A stretch of DNA of 63,462 bases, from NCBI RefSeq assembly GCF_004827385.1, contig NZ_SRXN01000037.1, positions 1 through 63,462 of the forward strand, written 5' to 3'. The position numbers were made by a program, and so were the translations under genes. The notes below the pieces were generated by a model. That model made no database searches, was not told the DNA's origin, and saw only the letters and a list, made by a program, of their open reading frames with translations. Below, piece after piece: positions 43,236 to 53,100 of this stretch; position 1 is the first letter of the stretch; every line of letters starts with the position of its first letter. This stretch comes from Ensifer sp. MPMI2T (GTDB lineage: Bacteria; Pseudomonadota; Alphaproteobacteria; Rhizobiales; Rhizobiaceae).

Positions 43236-44229
43236 TCTGCCACTGATCTGGGCCGCCATCATTGCCTTTGCCGTTCTGGCCTATGTCGTTCTCGACGGCT
43301 TCGATCTCGGCGTCGGTATCCTTTTTCCGCTCTTCCCCGAAAAGCACGATCGCGACGTCATGATGAACTCGGTTGCCCCGGTGTGGGATGGCAACGAGAC
43401 CTGGCTCGTGCTTGGCGGAGGCGGGCTGATGGCCGTTTTCCCGCTTGCCTATGCGACGGTCCTGCCGGCACTCTATGCGCCGATCGTCGCCATGCTGATC
43501 GGGCTGATCTTCAGGGGCGTCGCGTTCGAATATCGCTGGCGCACGAAGCGCGCCGAATATCTATGGAACTGGGCCTTTGCCGGTGGCTCGATGCTGGCCG
43601 CCTTCGCGCAAGGCATCGCGCTTGGCGCCCTGGTCCAGGGCATACCGGTCGAAAACCGCGCCTATGCCGGCAGTTGGTGGGACTGGCTGACGCCTTTTTC
43701 CATCGTGACTGGCATCGCGATCGTCGTCGGCTACGCCCTGCTCGGCGCCACCTGGCTCGTCATGAAGACCCACGGCGATCTCGCCGAACGGGCACGCGCA
43801 ATTGCGCTCAAATGCTGCCTTGCGACAATCGGAGCGATGGGTGTCGTCAGCCTCTGGACGCCATTTCTCGAGCCGGTCTATCTGCAACGCTGGTTCGGCT
43901 GGCCGACGGCGATCTTCAGCGTCATCGTGCCCCTACTCGTCCTCGGTTGCCTTTATCTGCTCATCAGGGGCATTCGCGACCGGCATGACGTGCAGCCGTT
44001 CATTGCGGCGCTCGGGCTTTTCGTGCTCGGCTACATCGGCATCGGCATCAGTTTCTATCCCTACATGGTGCCGCCGTCGCTCACCATCTGGGAAGCGGCC
44101 GCGCCACACGAAAGTCTTGCCTTCCTGCTTGCCGGTGCGCTCGTGCTCGTACCGATCGTTCTTGCCTACACCGGCTATGCCTATTGGGTTTTCCGCGGCA
44201 AGGTCGATCCGGAGGAGGGCTACCATTGA
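43225..44229 (+). CDS. cydB: Cytochrome bd-type ubiquinol oxidase subunit II
   Basis: It encodes 334 residues with about eight membrane helices. The N-terminus is MDIDLPLIWAAIIAF; family segments are YVVLDGFDLGVGILFPL, NSVAPVWDGNETWLVLGGG and IVTGIAIVVGYALLG, and ISFYPYMVPPSLTIWEAAAP closes the family pattern. ATG 43225 was chosen over an upstream frame because it begins the conserved MDIDLPL. It overlaps cydA upstream and the small gene downstream (TGATG). Confidence 0.95.
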   Translation: MDIDLPLIWAAIIAFAVLAYVVLDGFDLGVGILFPLFPEKHDRDVMMNSVAPVWDGNETWLVLGGGGLMAVFPLAYATVLPALYAPIVAMLIGLIFRGVAFEYRWRTKRAEYLWNWAFAGGSMLAAFAQGIALGALVQGIPVENRAYAGSWWDWLTPFSIVTGIAIVVGYALLGATWLVMKTHGDLAERARAIALKCCLATIGAMGVVSLWTPFLEPVYLQRWFGWPTAIFSVIVPLLVLGCLYLLIRGIRDRHDVQPFIAALGLFVLGYIGIGISFYPYMVPPSLTIWEAAAPHESLAFLLAGALVLVPIVLAYTGYAYWVFRGKVDPEEGYH

Positions 44230-44336
44230 TGCGGGCCACCGGCCGAAAGCTTCTCTGGTTTGTCGCGCTTTGGCTTGCAGGGGTTGCTGCAGTCAGCATC
44301 GTCGGCCTCGCGATCAAACTGGTGCTGGGCACCTAG
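44229..44336 (+). CDS. 35-aa CydX/DUF2474-like subunit of cytochrome bd oxidase
   Basis: ATG at 44229 overlaps the cydB stop (TTGATG). The peptide has a basic MRATGRK start and one hydrophobic helix (LLWFVALWLAGVAAVSIVGL, then IKLVL), ending at TAG 44334-44336. This matches the DUF2474 single-pass proteins that follow cydAB and stabilise the oxidase. It is too short for ordinary gene finders. RIME copy 4 starts at its stop codon. Confidence 0.8.
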   Translation: MRATGRKLLWFVALWLAGVAAVSIVGLAIKLVLGT

Positions 44337-44436
44337 CGCATCGGCCGAAAATCGGACCCGATTTTCGGAAAGCACGATGCGTGGATTCAAAGAGTTACAG
44401 CGTCCTTTGTGCGTCCTAAAGGACGCACGGCGCTGT
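44336..44436. repeat. RIME-like palindromic repeat (copy 4)
   Basis: The first palindrome is CGCATCGGCCGAAAATCGG / CCGATTTTCGG..CGATGCG; the second is ACAGCGTCC..GTGCGTC / GACGCAC..GCGCTGT, joined by TTCAAAGAGTT. It begins at the CydX-like stop and is in the same orientation as copy 1. The first palindrome has a different sequence from copy 1, so the two halves behave as a mosaic. Confidence 0.85.
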
Positions 44437-44608
44437 TGAGCGCCCCCATCCCGTCCTGGCTCATCAAAAGCGGAAAAGGCCTCGCTCAAGTTTGAGAGCC
44501 TAATGTCTTCATACACATCGGCGGGCGACCGTCGGCGGAGACAGGACCGCACCCTTCTCTCCGGCGATCGCCCGCCGAGGTGACCACTCCGGAAGCCGCG
44601 GCGCCTGG

Positions 44609-44713
44609 ATCACGATGATTTTGGGGTCGAATCGACCCAAAATCATCGTGATCGTTCTAATAGGTTAGAGCGGGATGCGGGCGGAAAACCGCACACACTT
44701 TTCCTCATCCCGC
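44609..44713. repeat. Palindromic repeat (second family), intergenic copy
   Basis: The arms ATCACGATGATTTTGGGGTC and GACCCAAAATCATCGTGAT are perfect. They are followed by CGTTCTAATAGGTTAGAGCG and the GCGGGCGGAAAACCGC stem that also occurs at 39510-39525. The end CTTTTCCTCATCCCGC is identical to the coding copy. Confidence 0.88.
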
Positions 44714-44783
44714 TAAGTCGCTGCGGCCGTTTTGCCTCTTCTCAGCCGCGCTTCCCTTTGCTAGCAGTTCGCCGCGACGAACC

Positions 44784-44879
44784 CTACAGCGCCGCGCGTC
44801 TTGTCAGACGCGCAAAGGAGCACTTTGAATCTCTGTGTGTTTTTGTCCTTAAATCGCTACGATTTGAGAAAACACGCAG
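44784..44879. repeat. RIME-like palindromic repeat (copy 5)
   Basis: CTACAGCGCCGCGCGTC pairs with GACGCGC; GCACTTTGAATCTC follows; then GTGTTTTTGTCCTTAAATCG pairs with CGATTTGAGAAAACACGCAG. It is in the reverse order to copy 4, with the outer GCTGTAG arm shortened. It ends 36 bp before the chorismate mutase start. Confidence 0.85.
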
Positions 44880-44915
44880 TGGGGCGGCCTCCGCCCCGCA
44901 GGAATTGGACAAGCG

Positions 44916-45221
44916 ATGCAGAAGATCCCCGCAGAATGCACGACGATGGCGGATGTACGTGTCGAGATCGATCGGCTCGACCGCGCCGTGATGAAGTTGC
45001 TCGCGGAGCGCTGGGGTTACATCGATCGCGCGGCCGAAATAAAGCGCCCGCTCAAATTGAAGGCCGATATCCCCGGACGCGTGGCCGAAGTGCGGGAAAA
45101 TGTGCGCAGGCACGCGAGCGAACTCGGCCTCGATCCCGATTTCTACGAGGGCATCTGGGGCCAGCTGATCGATCATGCCATTGCGCATGAACGCCGGCTG
45201 CTCGGCGAGGCTGACGAGTAG
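44916..45221 (+). CDS. Chorismate mutase, AroQ class (PchB-like)
   Basis: It encodes 101 residues, the all-helical AroQ fold. Signature residues: RVEIDRLDRAVMKLLAERWG, then AAEIKRP and VREVRENVRRHA-type helix, ending in LIDHAIAHERRLL. It turns chorismate to prephenate, or could act as a pyruvate lyase like PchB; the short length fits either. It stands alone between RIME copy 5 and galE (convergent). Confidence 0.88.
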   Translation: MQKIPAECTTMADVRVEIDRLDRAVMKLLAERWGYIDRAAEIKRPLKLKADIPGRVAEVRENVRRHASELGLDPDFYEGIWGQLIDHAIAHERRLLGEADE

Positions 45222-45287
45222 CCCCGCTCTCTGGCAGCGCGCTGGAATTGCTGCCAGCGTGACCGACATGGTGCCCGACCCTCTTCT

Positions 45288-46292
45288 TCAGCCCGCCTTG
45301 TCGTAGCTATTCTTGCGGCGGAGATAACCCTCCCAGTCGAAGGCGCTCCGGACGATGTCTTCGAGGCTTGCGTGGGTCGGCACCCAGTCGAGCTTCAGGC
45401 GCGCAAGCGAGGAGTCCGCGACGACCTGCGCAGCGTCGCCCGGACGCCGCGGTGCATAGTCTATACGGAAATCACGCCCCGAAACCCGTCGCACAGTGTC
45501 GAGAACCTGCAGCACCGAAAAGCCCTTGCCATAACCGCAATTGCTCGTCAGCGGTTCGCCGCCGCCTCTCAGATAGCCGAGTGCGTCCTTGTGTGCCGTA
45601 ATGAGATCGGCAACGTGGATATAATCCCGAATGCCGGTGCCGTCGGCGGTCGGATAGTCGGTTCCGTAGACGTCGATCTTGCGGCGTATGCCGAGAGCGG
45701 CTTCGCACGCGACCTTGATGAGATGAGTGGCACCAGCCGTTGATTGCCCGGCGCGACCAAGGGGATCCGCTCCCGCGACGTTGAAATAGCGCAGCACCAC
45801 ATAGCGGAAATCGTGAGCGGCCGCGGCATCCTGCAGCATGATTTCCGACATCAGCTTAGAGCGGCCATAGGGGCTCTCGGGACGCAACGTGGCCGTTTCC
45901 TTGACTGGATCGGCGGTATCCTGAGTGCCGTAAACTGCCGCGGTCGATGAGAAGACGAAGTGGCGAATACCGGCCGCTATCGTCGCGGCGATCAGCGTGC
46001 GCGTGTTCGCCGTGTTGTTTTGGTAATAGCTAAGCGGGCCGGCGACGGACTCCGGGACGACGGCTGATCCCGCGAAATGGATGACCGCATCGATCTCGTT
46101 CTCCGCAAAGATCCTGCCAAGCAGCGCCCTGTTGCCGACGTCCCCGAAATAAAACTTTGCTTCCGGCGCGATCGCCCAGCGGAAGCCTGTCGACAACCGG
46201 TCAACCACTACGACAGACTCGCCCGCATCGAGCAGTGACCACACCATGTGGCTCCCGATGTAACCCGCTCCACCCGTTACCAGTATCGCCAT
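45288..46292 (-). CDS. galE: UDP-glucose 4-epimerase
   Basis: It encodes 334 residues. NAD motif TGGAGYIG (residues 6-13), the Ser/Tyr/Lys catalytic set in SSTAAVYG and PYGRSKLMSE, and VLRYFNVAGA. It interconverts UDP-glucose and UDP-galactose, a supply step for surface polysaccharides and LPS. It stands alone. The Sinorhizobium exoB gene is on a megaplasmid, so this chromosomal copy is taken as galE. The 341-bp gap to the divergent gene at 46634 holds no other gene. Confidence 0.95.
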   Translation of the reverse strand: MAILVTGGAGYIGSHMVWSLLDAGESVVVVDRLSTGFRWAIAPEAKFYFGDVGNRALLGRIFAENEIDAVIHFAGSAVVPESVAGPLSYYQNNTANTRTLIAATIAAGIRHFVFSSTAAVYGTQDTADPVKETATLRPESPYGRSKLMSEIMLQDAAAAHDFRYVVLRYFNVAGADPLGRAGQSTAGATHLIKVACEAALGIRRKIDVYGTDYPTADGTGIRDYIHVADLITAHKDALGYLRGGGEPLTSNCGYGKGFSVLQVLDTVRRVSGRDFRIDYAPRRPGDAAQVVADSSLARLKLDWVPTHASLEDIVRSAFDWEGYLRRKNSYDKAG

Positions 46293-46633
46293 TGCCCGAC
46301 TTCCATCCCCTCAAAGATGGAAACAGGAAAGACGAGCTGAGCTTTCTGAATTGGTAAACTCGGGGCGTGCCGAGCGGCCTTCGCCAGATATTCTCGTGGC
46401 CGTGGTTAAGCACCACACTGCCGATTATCGAGAATTTTATGGATGACGTCGCAGCTGTGCAGAATACATCTCGCCGCCCGCCGCCCGAGGGGCGTGACGA
46501 GCGGCATAAAACCGTCCTTTCGCCCGAAAATTCAAAACATTAAATTTTACTAAAATGCAAAGACACTCTCTAACGGTTTCTGAAACGGCATGTATTAGCC
46601 TTCAGGAATATGGCCTTAGAGGGGGAACCGCGA

Positions 46634-47980
46634 ATGAGACGTGCAGAGCTCCATGCCCAACTGAGACGATTGGCCCGGGACAAAGACGGAAATTTTGCCG
46701 TTCTTGGCGCAATCGCGATCGTCCCCGTCATTGCCGCGGTCGGCCTGACGCTCGATTTCGTCGGAGCCTATCTTGAAGCCGAGAAAATTCAGGCCGCGCT
46801 GGACGCCGCCGCGATCGGTTCCGTGCGAGCCTACGGCGAAGGCGCGGACGAGAGCGAAGCCTCCGAAGCAGCGGAGAAGTTCTTCTGGAGTAACTACGCG
46901 CTACCGCAAGAAAACGTCGTCGAGGGAGCCAATCTCGCGGAAGCGCCCACGCAAGGCACGCAAGGCGCGATATCCGTCGCGTTCACGCGCAACACCACCG
47001 AAGACGTTGCCGCAGCGGAATTCAGCTTCGATTACAAGCCGATTTTCCTGGAGCGCCTGCCGCTCCAAATCCGACGCCAAGCCGTTGCTGCGCGCGCCGC
47101 TAATGCGGAAGCCTGCATTCTGGCTCTGCATCACACGTCCGACCGAGCATTCGATGTCAGCGGCAGCGCAGCGGTCGATCTGACCGGATGCACCGTCATC
47201 TCGAATTCCAACGACGATCAATCGATCTATGTCGGTGGCTCAGGCAAGCTCAAGGCGGAGTGTCTTTACGCCGCCGGCTCCATTTATGGTGCGGCGCCAT
47301 CGGTCGAACTTGCTTGCGACAAGGCGATGGAAGGCGCGTCACGTGTGCCCGACCCGTTCAAGAACAAGGCTCTGCCGAAGACATCGGCGTGGGTCGATCT
47401 CTCCGGTTGCGGGCAGGATTTCATCGCCGGCGGCGGCGGCAACGGTGATTGCAATGGCACCGGCAAGACGCCCAAGACAAACAATGAGGGCTACACCGTC
47501 ACCTTGAAGCCCGGAACCTATCAAAGCCTGGACATCAAGCGCGCCGTAAATCTCCTGCCCGGCAACTACATCATCGACGGTGGGCGCCTGGAATTCGGCA
47601 GTCAGGCAACCGTCACTGGCGAGGGCGTCACTTTCTTCCTCATGAACGGCGCCGTGCTCAGAATCAACGGCTCTGCGACGTTCGATATCTCGCCGTCACT
47701 CGTAGGCGATTGGGCCGGGTTCTCGATCGTCGCCGAGCATGGAAATGTGGAAACCGCGATCATCAACGGCAACAGCCAGTCGTCCCTGACCGGTATCGTC
47801 TACCTCCCCGACGCCGCAGAGCTGCAATATTCGGGCAATGGCTCAACGGGCGGCGAGTGCATCCGCCTGATCGCCCAGGAAATCACCCTGACCGGCAACA
47901 GTGCATTCAAGATGGATTGCACGACGGAGCTTGCCGACAAGGGCATCTACTATCCGGGCGCAATCCGGCTCGTGCGTTAG
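46634..47980 (+). CDS. TadE/TadG-like secreted protein with beta-solenoid-like C-terminal half
   Basis: It encodes 448 residues. AGGGGG precedes ATG 46634. The N-terminus (ARDKDGNFAVLGAIAIVPVI) is the prepilin-like TadE/G motif with a single membrane helix. Residues about 20-140 are the usual TadG-like domain. Later regions have repeating short strands (FDVSGSAAVDLTGCTV, SIYVGGSGKLKAECLY, INGSATFDISPS, GNSQSSLTGIVYLPDAAELQ) suggestive of a beta-solenoid; Cys residues may form disulfides. No tad cluster is near, so it is an orphan. It may be an adhesin-like surface protein; the function is inference. Confidence 0.8.
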   Translation: MRRAELHAQLRRLARDKDGNFAVLGAIAIVPVIAAVGLTLDFVGAYLEAEKIQAALDAAAIGSVRAYGEGADESEASEAAEKFFWSNYALPQENVVEGANLAEAPTQGTQGAISVAFTRNTTEDVAAAEFSFDYKPIFLERLPLQIRRQAVAARAANAEACILALHHTSDRAFDVSGSAAVDLTGCTVISNSNDDQSIYVGGSGKLKAECLYAAGSIYGAAPSVELACDKAMEGASRVPDPFKNKALPKTSAWVDLSGCGQDFIAGGGGNGDCNGTGKTPKTNNEGYTVTLKPGTYQSLDIKRAVNLLPGNYIIDGGRLEFGSQATVTGEGVTFFLMNGAVLRINGSATFDISPSLVGDWAGFSIVAEHGNVETAIINGNSQSSLTGIVYLPDAAELQYSGNGSTGGECIRLIAQEITLTGNSAFKMDCTTELADKGIYYPGAIRLVR

Positions 47981-48044
47981 AATGGATGTTGCTGTAGCGG
48001 GGGGACGACTTGAGGCTCGCGTCGATCGAGTCGGGAGAGCAACT

Positions 48045-49211
48045 CTACCGGCTCGAAATATAGCGGCTGAGGCGCTCGGCGGCCTCCGCCACCTGCGCCG
48101 GATCGCGCAGAAAGCAGGCGCGCATGAAGAGCGAGCCGCCCTCGCCAAAGGCGGTTCCCGGCGCCAGTCCGACCCCGGTCTTGTCAACGATGTCGATCGC
48201 TGCCTGTCGCGAATCGGTCACCCCGTCGATCTTCAGGAAGGCGTAGAGCGCACCGTCCGGCTTCAGGGTTTCGACGCGATTGGTCGCAATCAGCGCGTCG
48301 CAGAGCAGGTCGCGGCTCAGCGCCGCCTTGGCAACGTTCCCGTCGACAAAGGCATCTCCCTCGTCGAGGGCCGCAACCGCGCCGCGCTGCATGAATTGCG
48401 CAACGCCGGACGTCGAATACTGGATCAGATTTTCCAGCACCTGTCCCATCGCCGGCGGCGCAACGATCCAACCGACGCGCCACCCGGTCATCGACCAGTT
48501 CTTGGAGAAGGAATTGACGAACAGGATTCGGTCGTCATCATCCATGATGTCCAGGAACGACGGCGCTCGCCCGCCGGCATAGTAGTAGAGTGCATAGATT
48601 TCGTCGGCGATGATCCAAAGACCGTGCTTGCGCGCGAGCGTCAGAATGGCTCTGAGATCTTCCTGCGTCGCGGTCCAGCCGGTCGGATTGGACGGCGTGT
48701 TGATGAACAAGGCCCGCGTCTTCTCGCCGATCGCGGCCTCGAGTCGGTCGAGATCGAGCTGCCATTTGCCATGCTCGAAACGCAGGGGCACGGATACCGG
48801 CCGCGCTCCTGAAATCTCGGCAGCAGCAGCAAAATTCGGCCAAGCGGGCGTCAGCAGCACAATGTCGTCGCCGGGCGACGTCACCGCCTCGATTGCTAGC
48901 TTGATCGCCTGCATCCCCGATCCCGTAACGTAAAAGTTTTCCGGAGACAGTGTCTTCTGGAACCGGCGCTGGTAGTAGTGCACCAGCGCCTCGCGAAGCG
49001 GCGGGATGCCACGCTGCCAGGTGTAGAAGGTCTCACCGGCCATAAGCGCTTCGGCCGCCGCCCGGCTGATGAAGTCTGGCGTGGCAAGATCCCCCTCGCC
49101 CACCCAGAGCGGAATCACGCCTTCTCGTCCGCGCGCGTAATTCACAACCTCGACGATGCCGCTTTCGGGGGCCGAAAGAGAACGGGGGCTGAGACTGTTC
49201 ATGATCGTCAT
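48045..49211 (-). CDS. PLP-dependent class I aminotransferase (aspartate-family-like)
   Basis: It encodes 388 residues. AGGAG precedes ATG 49211. Motifs: PLWVGEGDLATPDF, FINTPSNPTGW, IIADEIYALYYY, NSFSKNWSMTGWRVGW with the PLP lysine. It is a typical soluble fold-I enzyme; the substrate cannot be read from the sequence. It stands alone between the TadG-like gene (convergent) and mscL (same strand). RIME-like fragments lie upstream. Confidence 0.9.
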   Translation of the reverse strand: MTIMNSLSPRSLSAPESGIVEVVNYARGREGVIPLWVGEGDLATPDFISRAAAEALMAGETFYTWQRGIPPLREALVHYYQRRFQKTLSPENFYVTGSGMQAIKLAIEAVTSPGDDIVLLTPAWPNFAAAAEISGARPVSVPLRFEHGKWQLDLDRLEAAIGEKTRALFINTPSNPTGWTATQEDLRAILTLARKHGLWIIADEIYALYYYAGGRAPSFLDIMDDDDRILFVNSFSKNWSMTGWRVGWIVAPPAMGQVLENLIQYSTSGVAQFMQRGAVAALDEGDAFVDGNVAKAALSRDLLCDALIATNRVETLKPDGALYAFLKIDGVTDSRQAAIDIVDKTGVGLAPGTAFGEGGSLFMRACFLRDPAQVAEAAERLSRYISSR

Positions 49212-49225
49212 GGGCGGGGCTCCTA

Positions 49226-49264
49226 CTGCATGACAAAATCATGCAGCAATTCAAGGTGCTGTAG
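49226..49264. repeat. Partial RIME-like fragment
   Basis: CTGCATGACAAAATCATGCAG with AATTCAAGGTGCTGTAG matches the joint and inner end of the RIME-like repeats without the second palindrome. It is just upstream of the aminotransferase start. Confidence 0.6.
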
Positions 49265-49352
49265 ATTGCCGGCCGCTTCTAGACGCTTTTGCGCAGACGA
49301 TCACGCGACATTATCTGACTGGTTTATCGATTTTTGTGATGTTTCGCGGCTG

Positions 49353-49437
49353 CTACAGCGCCGTTGCGTCTTTTCAGGCGCACAAAGGACGCTATAGCGC
49401 TTTGATTTGCCGAATGTTTGCTCCAGGAAGCATGCAG
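49353..49437. repeat. RIME-like palindromic repeat (copy 6)
   Basis: CTACAGCGCCGTTGCGTC pairs with GGCGCACAAAGGACGCTATAG; GCGCTTTGATTTGC follows; the second palindrome is shortened to a GTTTGCTCC/GGAAGC core ending CATGCAG. It lies downstream of the mscL stop at 49476. Confidence 0.8.
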
Positions 49438-49475
49438 GAGCGAATCGGAAGCCGCAATCGATGCCCAGGAGGCGA

Positions 49476-49907
49476 TCAGGCGCGCTGTTTCAACAGATCG
49501 CGGATCTCGGAGAGAAGCACGATATCCTGCGGCGGCGGCGGCGCTGCGGGCGCCGGTTCCTTTTTCGTTTCGACCGAAGCGCGTATCCGGTTCACGACCT
49601 TGATCATCAGGAAGATGATCCAGGCAAGAATCAGGAAATTGATCAGCACGGTAATGAAGTTGCCATAGGCAAAGACGGCGCCTTGTTCACGCGCGGCCGC
49701 AAGGGTTGGTGCGGTGACTTTGGATGAAAGTGGCAGAAAATAATCAGAGAAGTCGAAACCGCCGCCGGTGATCGCCCCGACAATCGGCATGACGAGATCC
49801 TTGACGACCGAATCGACGATCCTGCTGAAGGCGGCGCCAATGATCACGCCGACCGCAAGATCCATGACGTTGCCGCGGGCAATAAACTCCTTGAATTCGT
49901 TCAGCAT
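49476..49907 (-). CDS. mscL: Large-conductance mechanosensitive channel
   Basis: It encodes 143 residues. MLNEFKEFIARGNVMDLAVG is the hallmark N-terminus; TM1 includes GVIIGAAFSRIVDSVVKDLV, and TM2 INFLILAWIIFLMIKVVNRI. The C-terminal helix EIRDLLKQ is preserved. It opens under membrane tension to release solutes in osmotic downshock. GGAGAG precedes ATG 49907; the longer frame upstream is not used. Confidence 0.96.
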   Translation of the reverse strand: MLNEFKEFIARGNVMDLAVGVIIGAAFSRIVDSVVKDLVMPIVGAITGGGFDFSDYFLPLSSKVTAPTLAAAREQGAVFAYGNFITVLINFLILAWIIFLMIKVVNRIRASVETKKEPAPAAPPPPQDIVLLSEIRDLLKQRA

Positions 49908-50138
49908 GCGACTCTCCGTGTGGTCCCCGTTTGAGAACGGCAACCGCGTCTGTCCTAAGCGGCAACCGCTGGTTTGGAATCTAGACCAAAGGTCGCCCAG
50001 TGGGAACCGTTCTTTGCATTTGATCAAGTCGGATCAACCCGGCCGGGCGAACGCCCTTTTCTTGAACTTAAGACGCATAGGCCGGGCAATTCTCAACCCG
50101 CTGGACTTGCCCTATGCTGCTTTCCGGAGGAGTGAGGC

Positions 50139-53100
50139 ATGCTTTCGGGTTCTGTAATTTTTGCCTCGGCCTTCGCCTATCTGCTGCTGCTCTTCGCAGT
50201 CGCAAGTTACGGCGACCGGCGAGCCAGGAGAAACAACGCTGCCAGCAAGGGCAGGCCGTTGGTCTATGCGCTCAGCCTCGCGATCTATTGCACGTCATGG
50301 ACCTATTTCGGCGGCGTGGGACTGGCTGCCGAACGCGGGCTCGAGTTCACCGGCATCTATATCGGACCGATCCTGATGTTCACGCTCGGCATGCCGCTGG
50401 TCCGCCGTATTATCCAACTCGCCAAGACCGAAAGGCTAACATCCGTCGCCGATTTCATGGCGGCGCGCTACGGCAAGAACCCGGCCGTCGCCGCGATCGT
50501 TGCGTTGATTTCACTGGTCGGGGCCATTCCCTACATCGCCCTCCAGCTCAAGGCGGTTTCGAGCTCGGTCGCGGCGATGATCGACACGAGCCATTACGGC
50601 ATTGGTGCGGGGCAGACTTTCATCGATCTGCCACTGCTTGTGACGCTTTTCCTCGCCTGCTTCGCGATCGTCTTCGGAACACGTCATACGGATGCGACCG
50701 AGCATCAGGACGGCCTGATCCTCGCGATCTCCATGGAATCGGTCGTGAAGCTCGTGGCGATGCTCACCATCGGCGCTTATGTCGTCTTCGTCCTGTTCGA
50801 TGGCCCCGCGAACCTGTGGGCGCAAGCCCAGCAAAGTCCTGCGGTCCTTGCCGCCCTCGAATACCGCACGCCGCCGGCGCGATGGGTCCTGCTGATCGTG
50901 CTCTCGGCCTTCGCTATCATCATGCTGCCGCGGCAATTCCACGTAACCGTGGTAGAGAACCGCACCGAAACCGAATTGCGCACCGCGGGGGTTCTGTTTC
51001 CGCTTTATCTGATCGCAATCAACCTCTTCGTACTGCCGATCGCCATCGCAGGCATTCTGACCTTCTCAGGCTCCGGCGACGCAGACCTCTACCTGCTGAA
51101 GCTGCCGCTTGCCGGCGAGGTCCCCCTGCTATCGCTGACGACGTTCATCGGTGGCTTTTCCGCGGCAACCGCCATGGTTATCGTCGCCTCGGTGGCGCTG
51201 TCGATCATGATTTCCAATGACATCGTCATGCCGGTGTTCCTGCGCCGGCGGCTCGGCTTGCGTGGCGCACTCCAGGAGGACATGGCGGGGACGCTGCTCA
51301 ACATTCGCCGCACGGCAATCTTCGTCGTCCTTCTGCTCGGCTATGCCTATTATCGCTCGGCCGATATCAGTGCTGGCCTCGCTTCGCTTGGGCTGCTGTC
51401 CTTCGTTGCCGTATCGCAAATGGCGCCCGCACTTCTCGGCGGCCTTGTCTGGCGGCAGGCCAATGCCCGCGGGGCGATCACGGGAATGGTCTGCGGCTTT
51501 CTCGTCTGGGCTTATCTCCTATTCCTCCCGAGCCTTGGCGGGCCCGACAATTCCCACGTGGCGACGACGGTGCTGAGCTTCCTTCTTCCGTTCACGGATC
51601 TCTTTTCGGGACCGGATGCAGACCCGCTGGTCAATGCCACGACTTTGAGCCTTTTCGTCAACAGCGCGGCCTACGTCCTTGCCTCGCTGACCCGGACGCC
51701 AAAACCCTTGGAGCGCTTCCAGGCCGGCGTGTTCATCACGCGTCGTTCGCGCACGGAAGGAACGTTCCGCGGGCGCAAGACCAAGGTGACCGTGCGCGAT
51801 CTCAAGACGACGATTGCCCGCTACATGGGCGAGGAACGCATGCAGCGCTCCTTCCACACCTATGAGCAGCAGTCCGGCCGCTGGCTGGACGAGAATGCCT
51901 CGGCCGACATGGCGCTCATTCATTTTTCGGAACAGTTGCTCGGCAGCGCCATCGGTTCATCCTCCGCCCGCCTTGTGCTTTCGCTCGTGCTGCAGCGGAT
52001 GGACGATGCCTCGTCCGATACGGCCTGGCTGCTCGACCAAGCGAGCGAGGCCCTACAATACAACCAGGACATGTTGCAAACGGCGCTCTCGCAAATGGAT
52101 CAGGGCATCGCCGTCTTCGACAATGCCAACAATCTGATCATCTGGAACCGCCGCTTCAGGCAATTGCTCGACCTGCCCGAGGCCGCAGGCCAGGTCGGCT
52201 TCCCGCTCGCCGATATCGTCGAGATCCTGACCAGACGCGGCGACATCCGCAAGGACCAAGAGAAGGCGCTGATCGCCAATTTCCTGACGCTCGACAAGCC
52301 CTTCCTGCTCGAACTCGCCAATGGCGAACGCATCATCGAGGTCAGAACCAATGCGATGCCGGACAAAGGCATCGTCACGACCTATACCGACATCACGCAG
52401 CGCGTCGCCGCCGACATGGCGCTGAAGCAGGCCAACGAGACTCTGGAACTGCGCGTCACCGAGCGGACGGGAGAACTGACGCGGGTCAACCGCGAACTCG
52501 CCGAAGCGCGGGCGGCAGCCGAGGAAGCCAACATCGGCAAGACCCGCTTCTTCGCGGCCGCCGGGCACGACATCCTGCAGCCATTAAATGCGGCGCGCCT
52601 TTATTCCTCCTCGCTCGTCGAGCGCCTCGGCGATTCCGACAACAGCACGCTCGTCCAGAACATCGATTCCTCGCTGGAATCGGTGGAAGCCATTCTCGGG
52701 GCGGTGCTCGATATTTCCCGGCTCGACACCGGGGCGATGAAGCCACGCCTGCAATCGGTGCCGCTCAACGAATTGCTCCGGCGCATCGAGACGGATTTCG
52801 CTCCGATGGCGCGGGCGAAGGGTCTCGAACTCATAGTCATGCCGACATCCCTCGTCGTGCGCAGCGATCCGAATCTTCTGCGGCGGGTGGTCCAGAACCT
52901 CGTCTCGAACGCCATCAAATACACGCTGAAGGGCAAGGTGCTCGTCGGGGTGCGCCGACGCGGCCGGGCCGCAACGATCGAGGTGCTCGATTCTGGCATC
53001 GGCATTCCGCCCTCGAAATTCCGCACCGTCTTCAAGGAGTTCGCACGCCTTGACGAAGGCGCGCGCACGGCGTCTGGCCTCGGGCTCGGCCTCTCGATCG

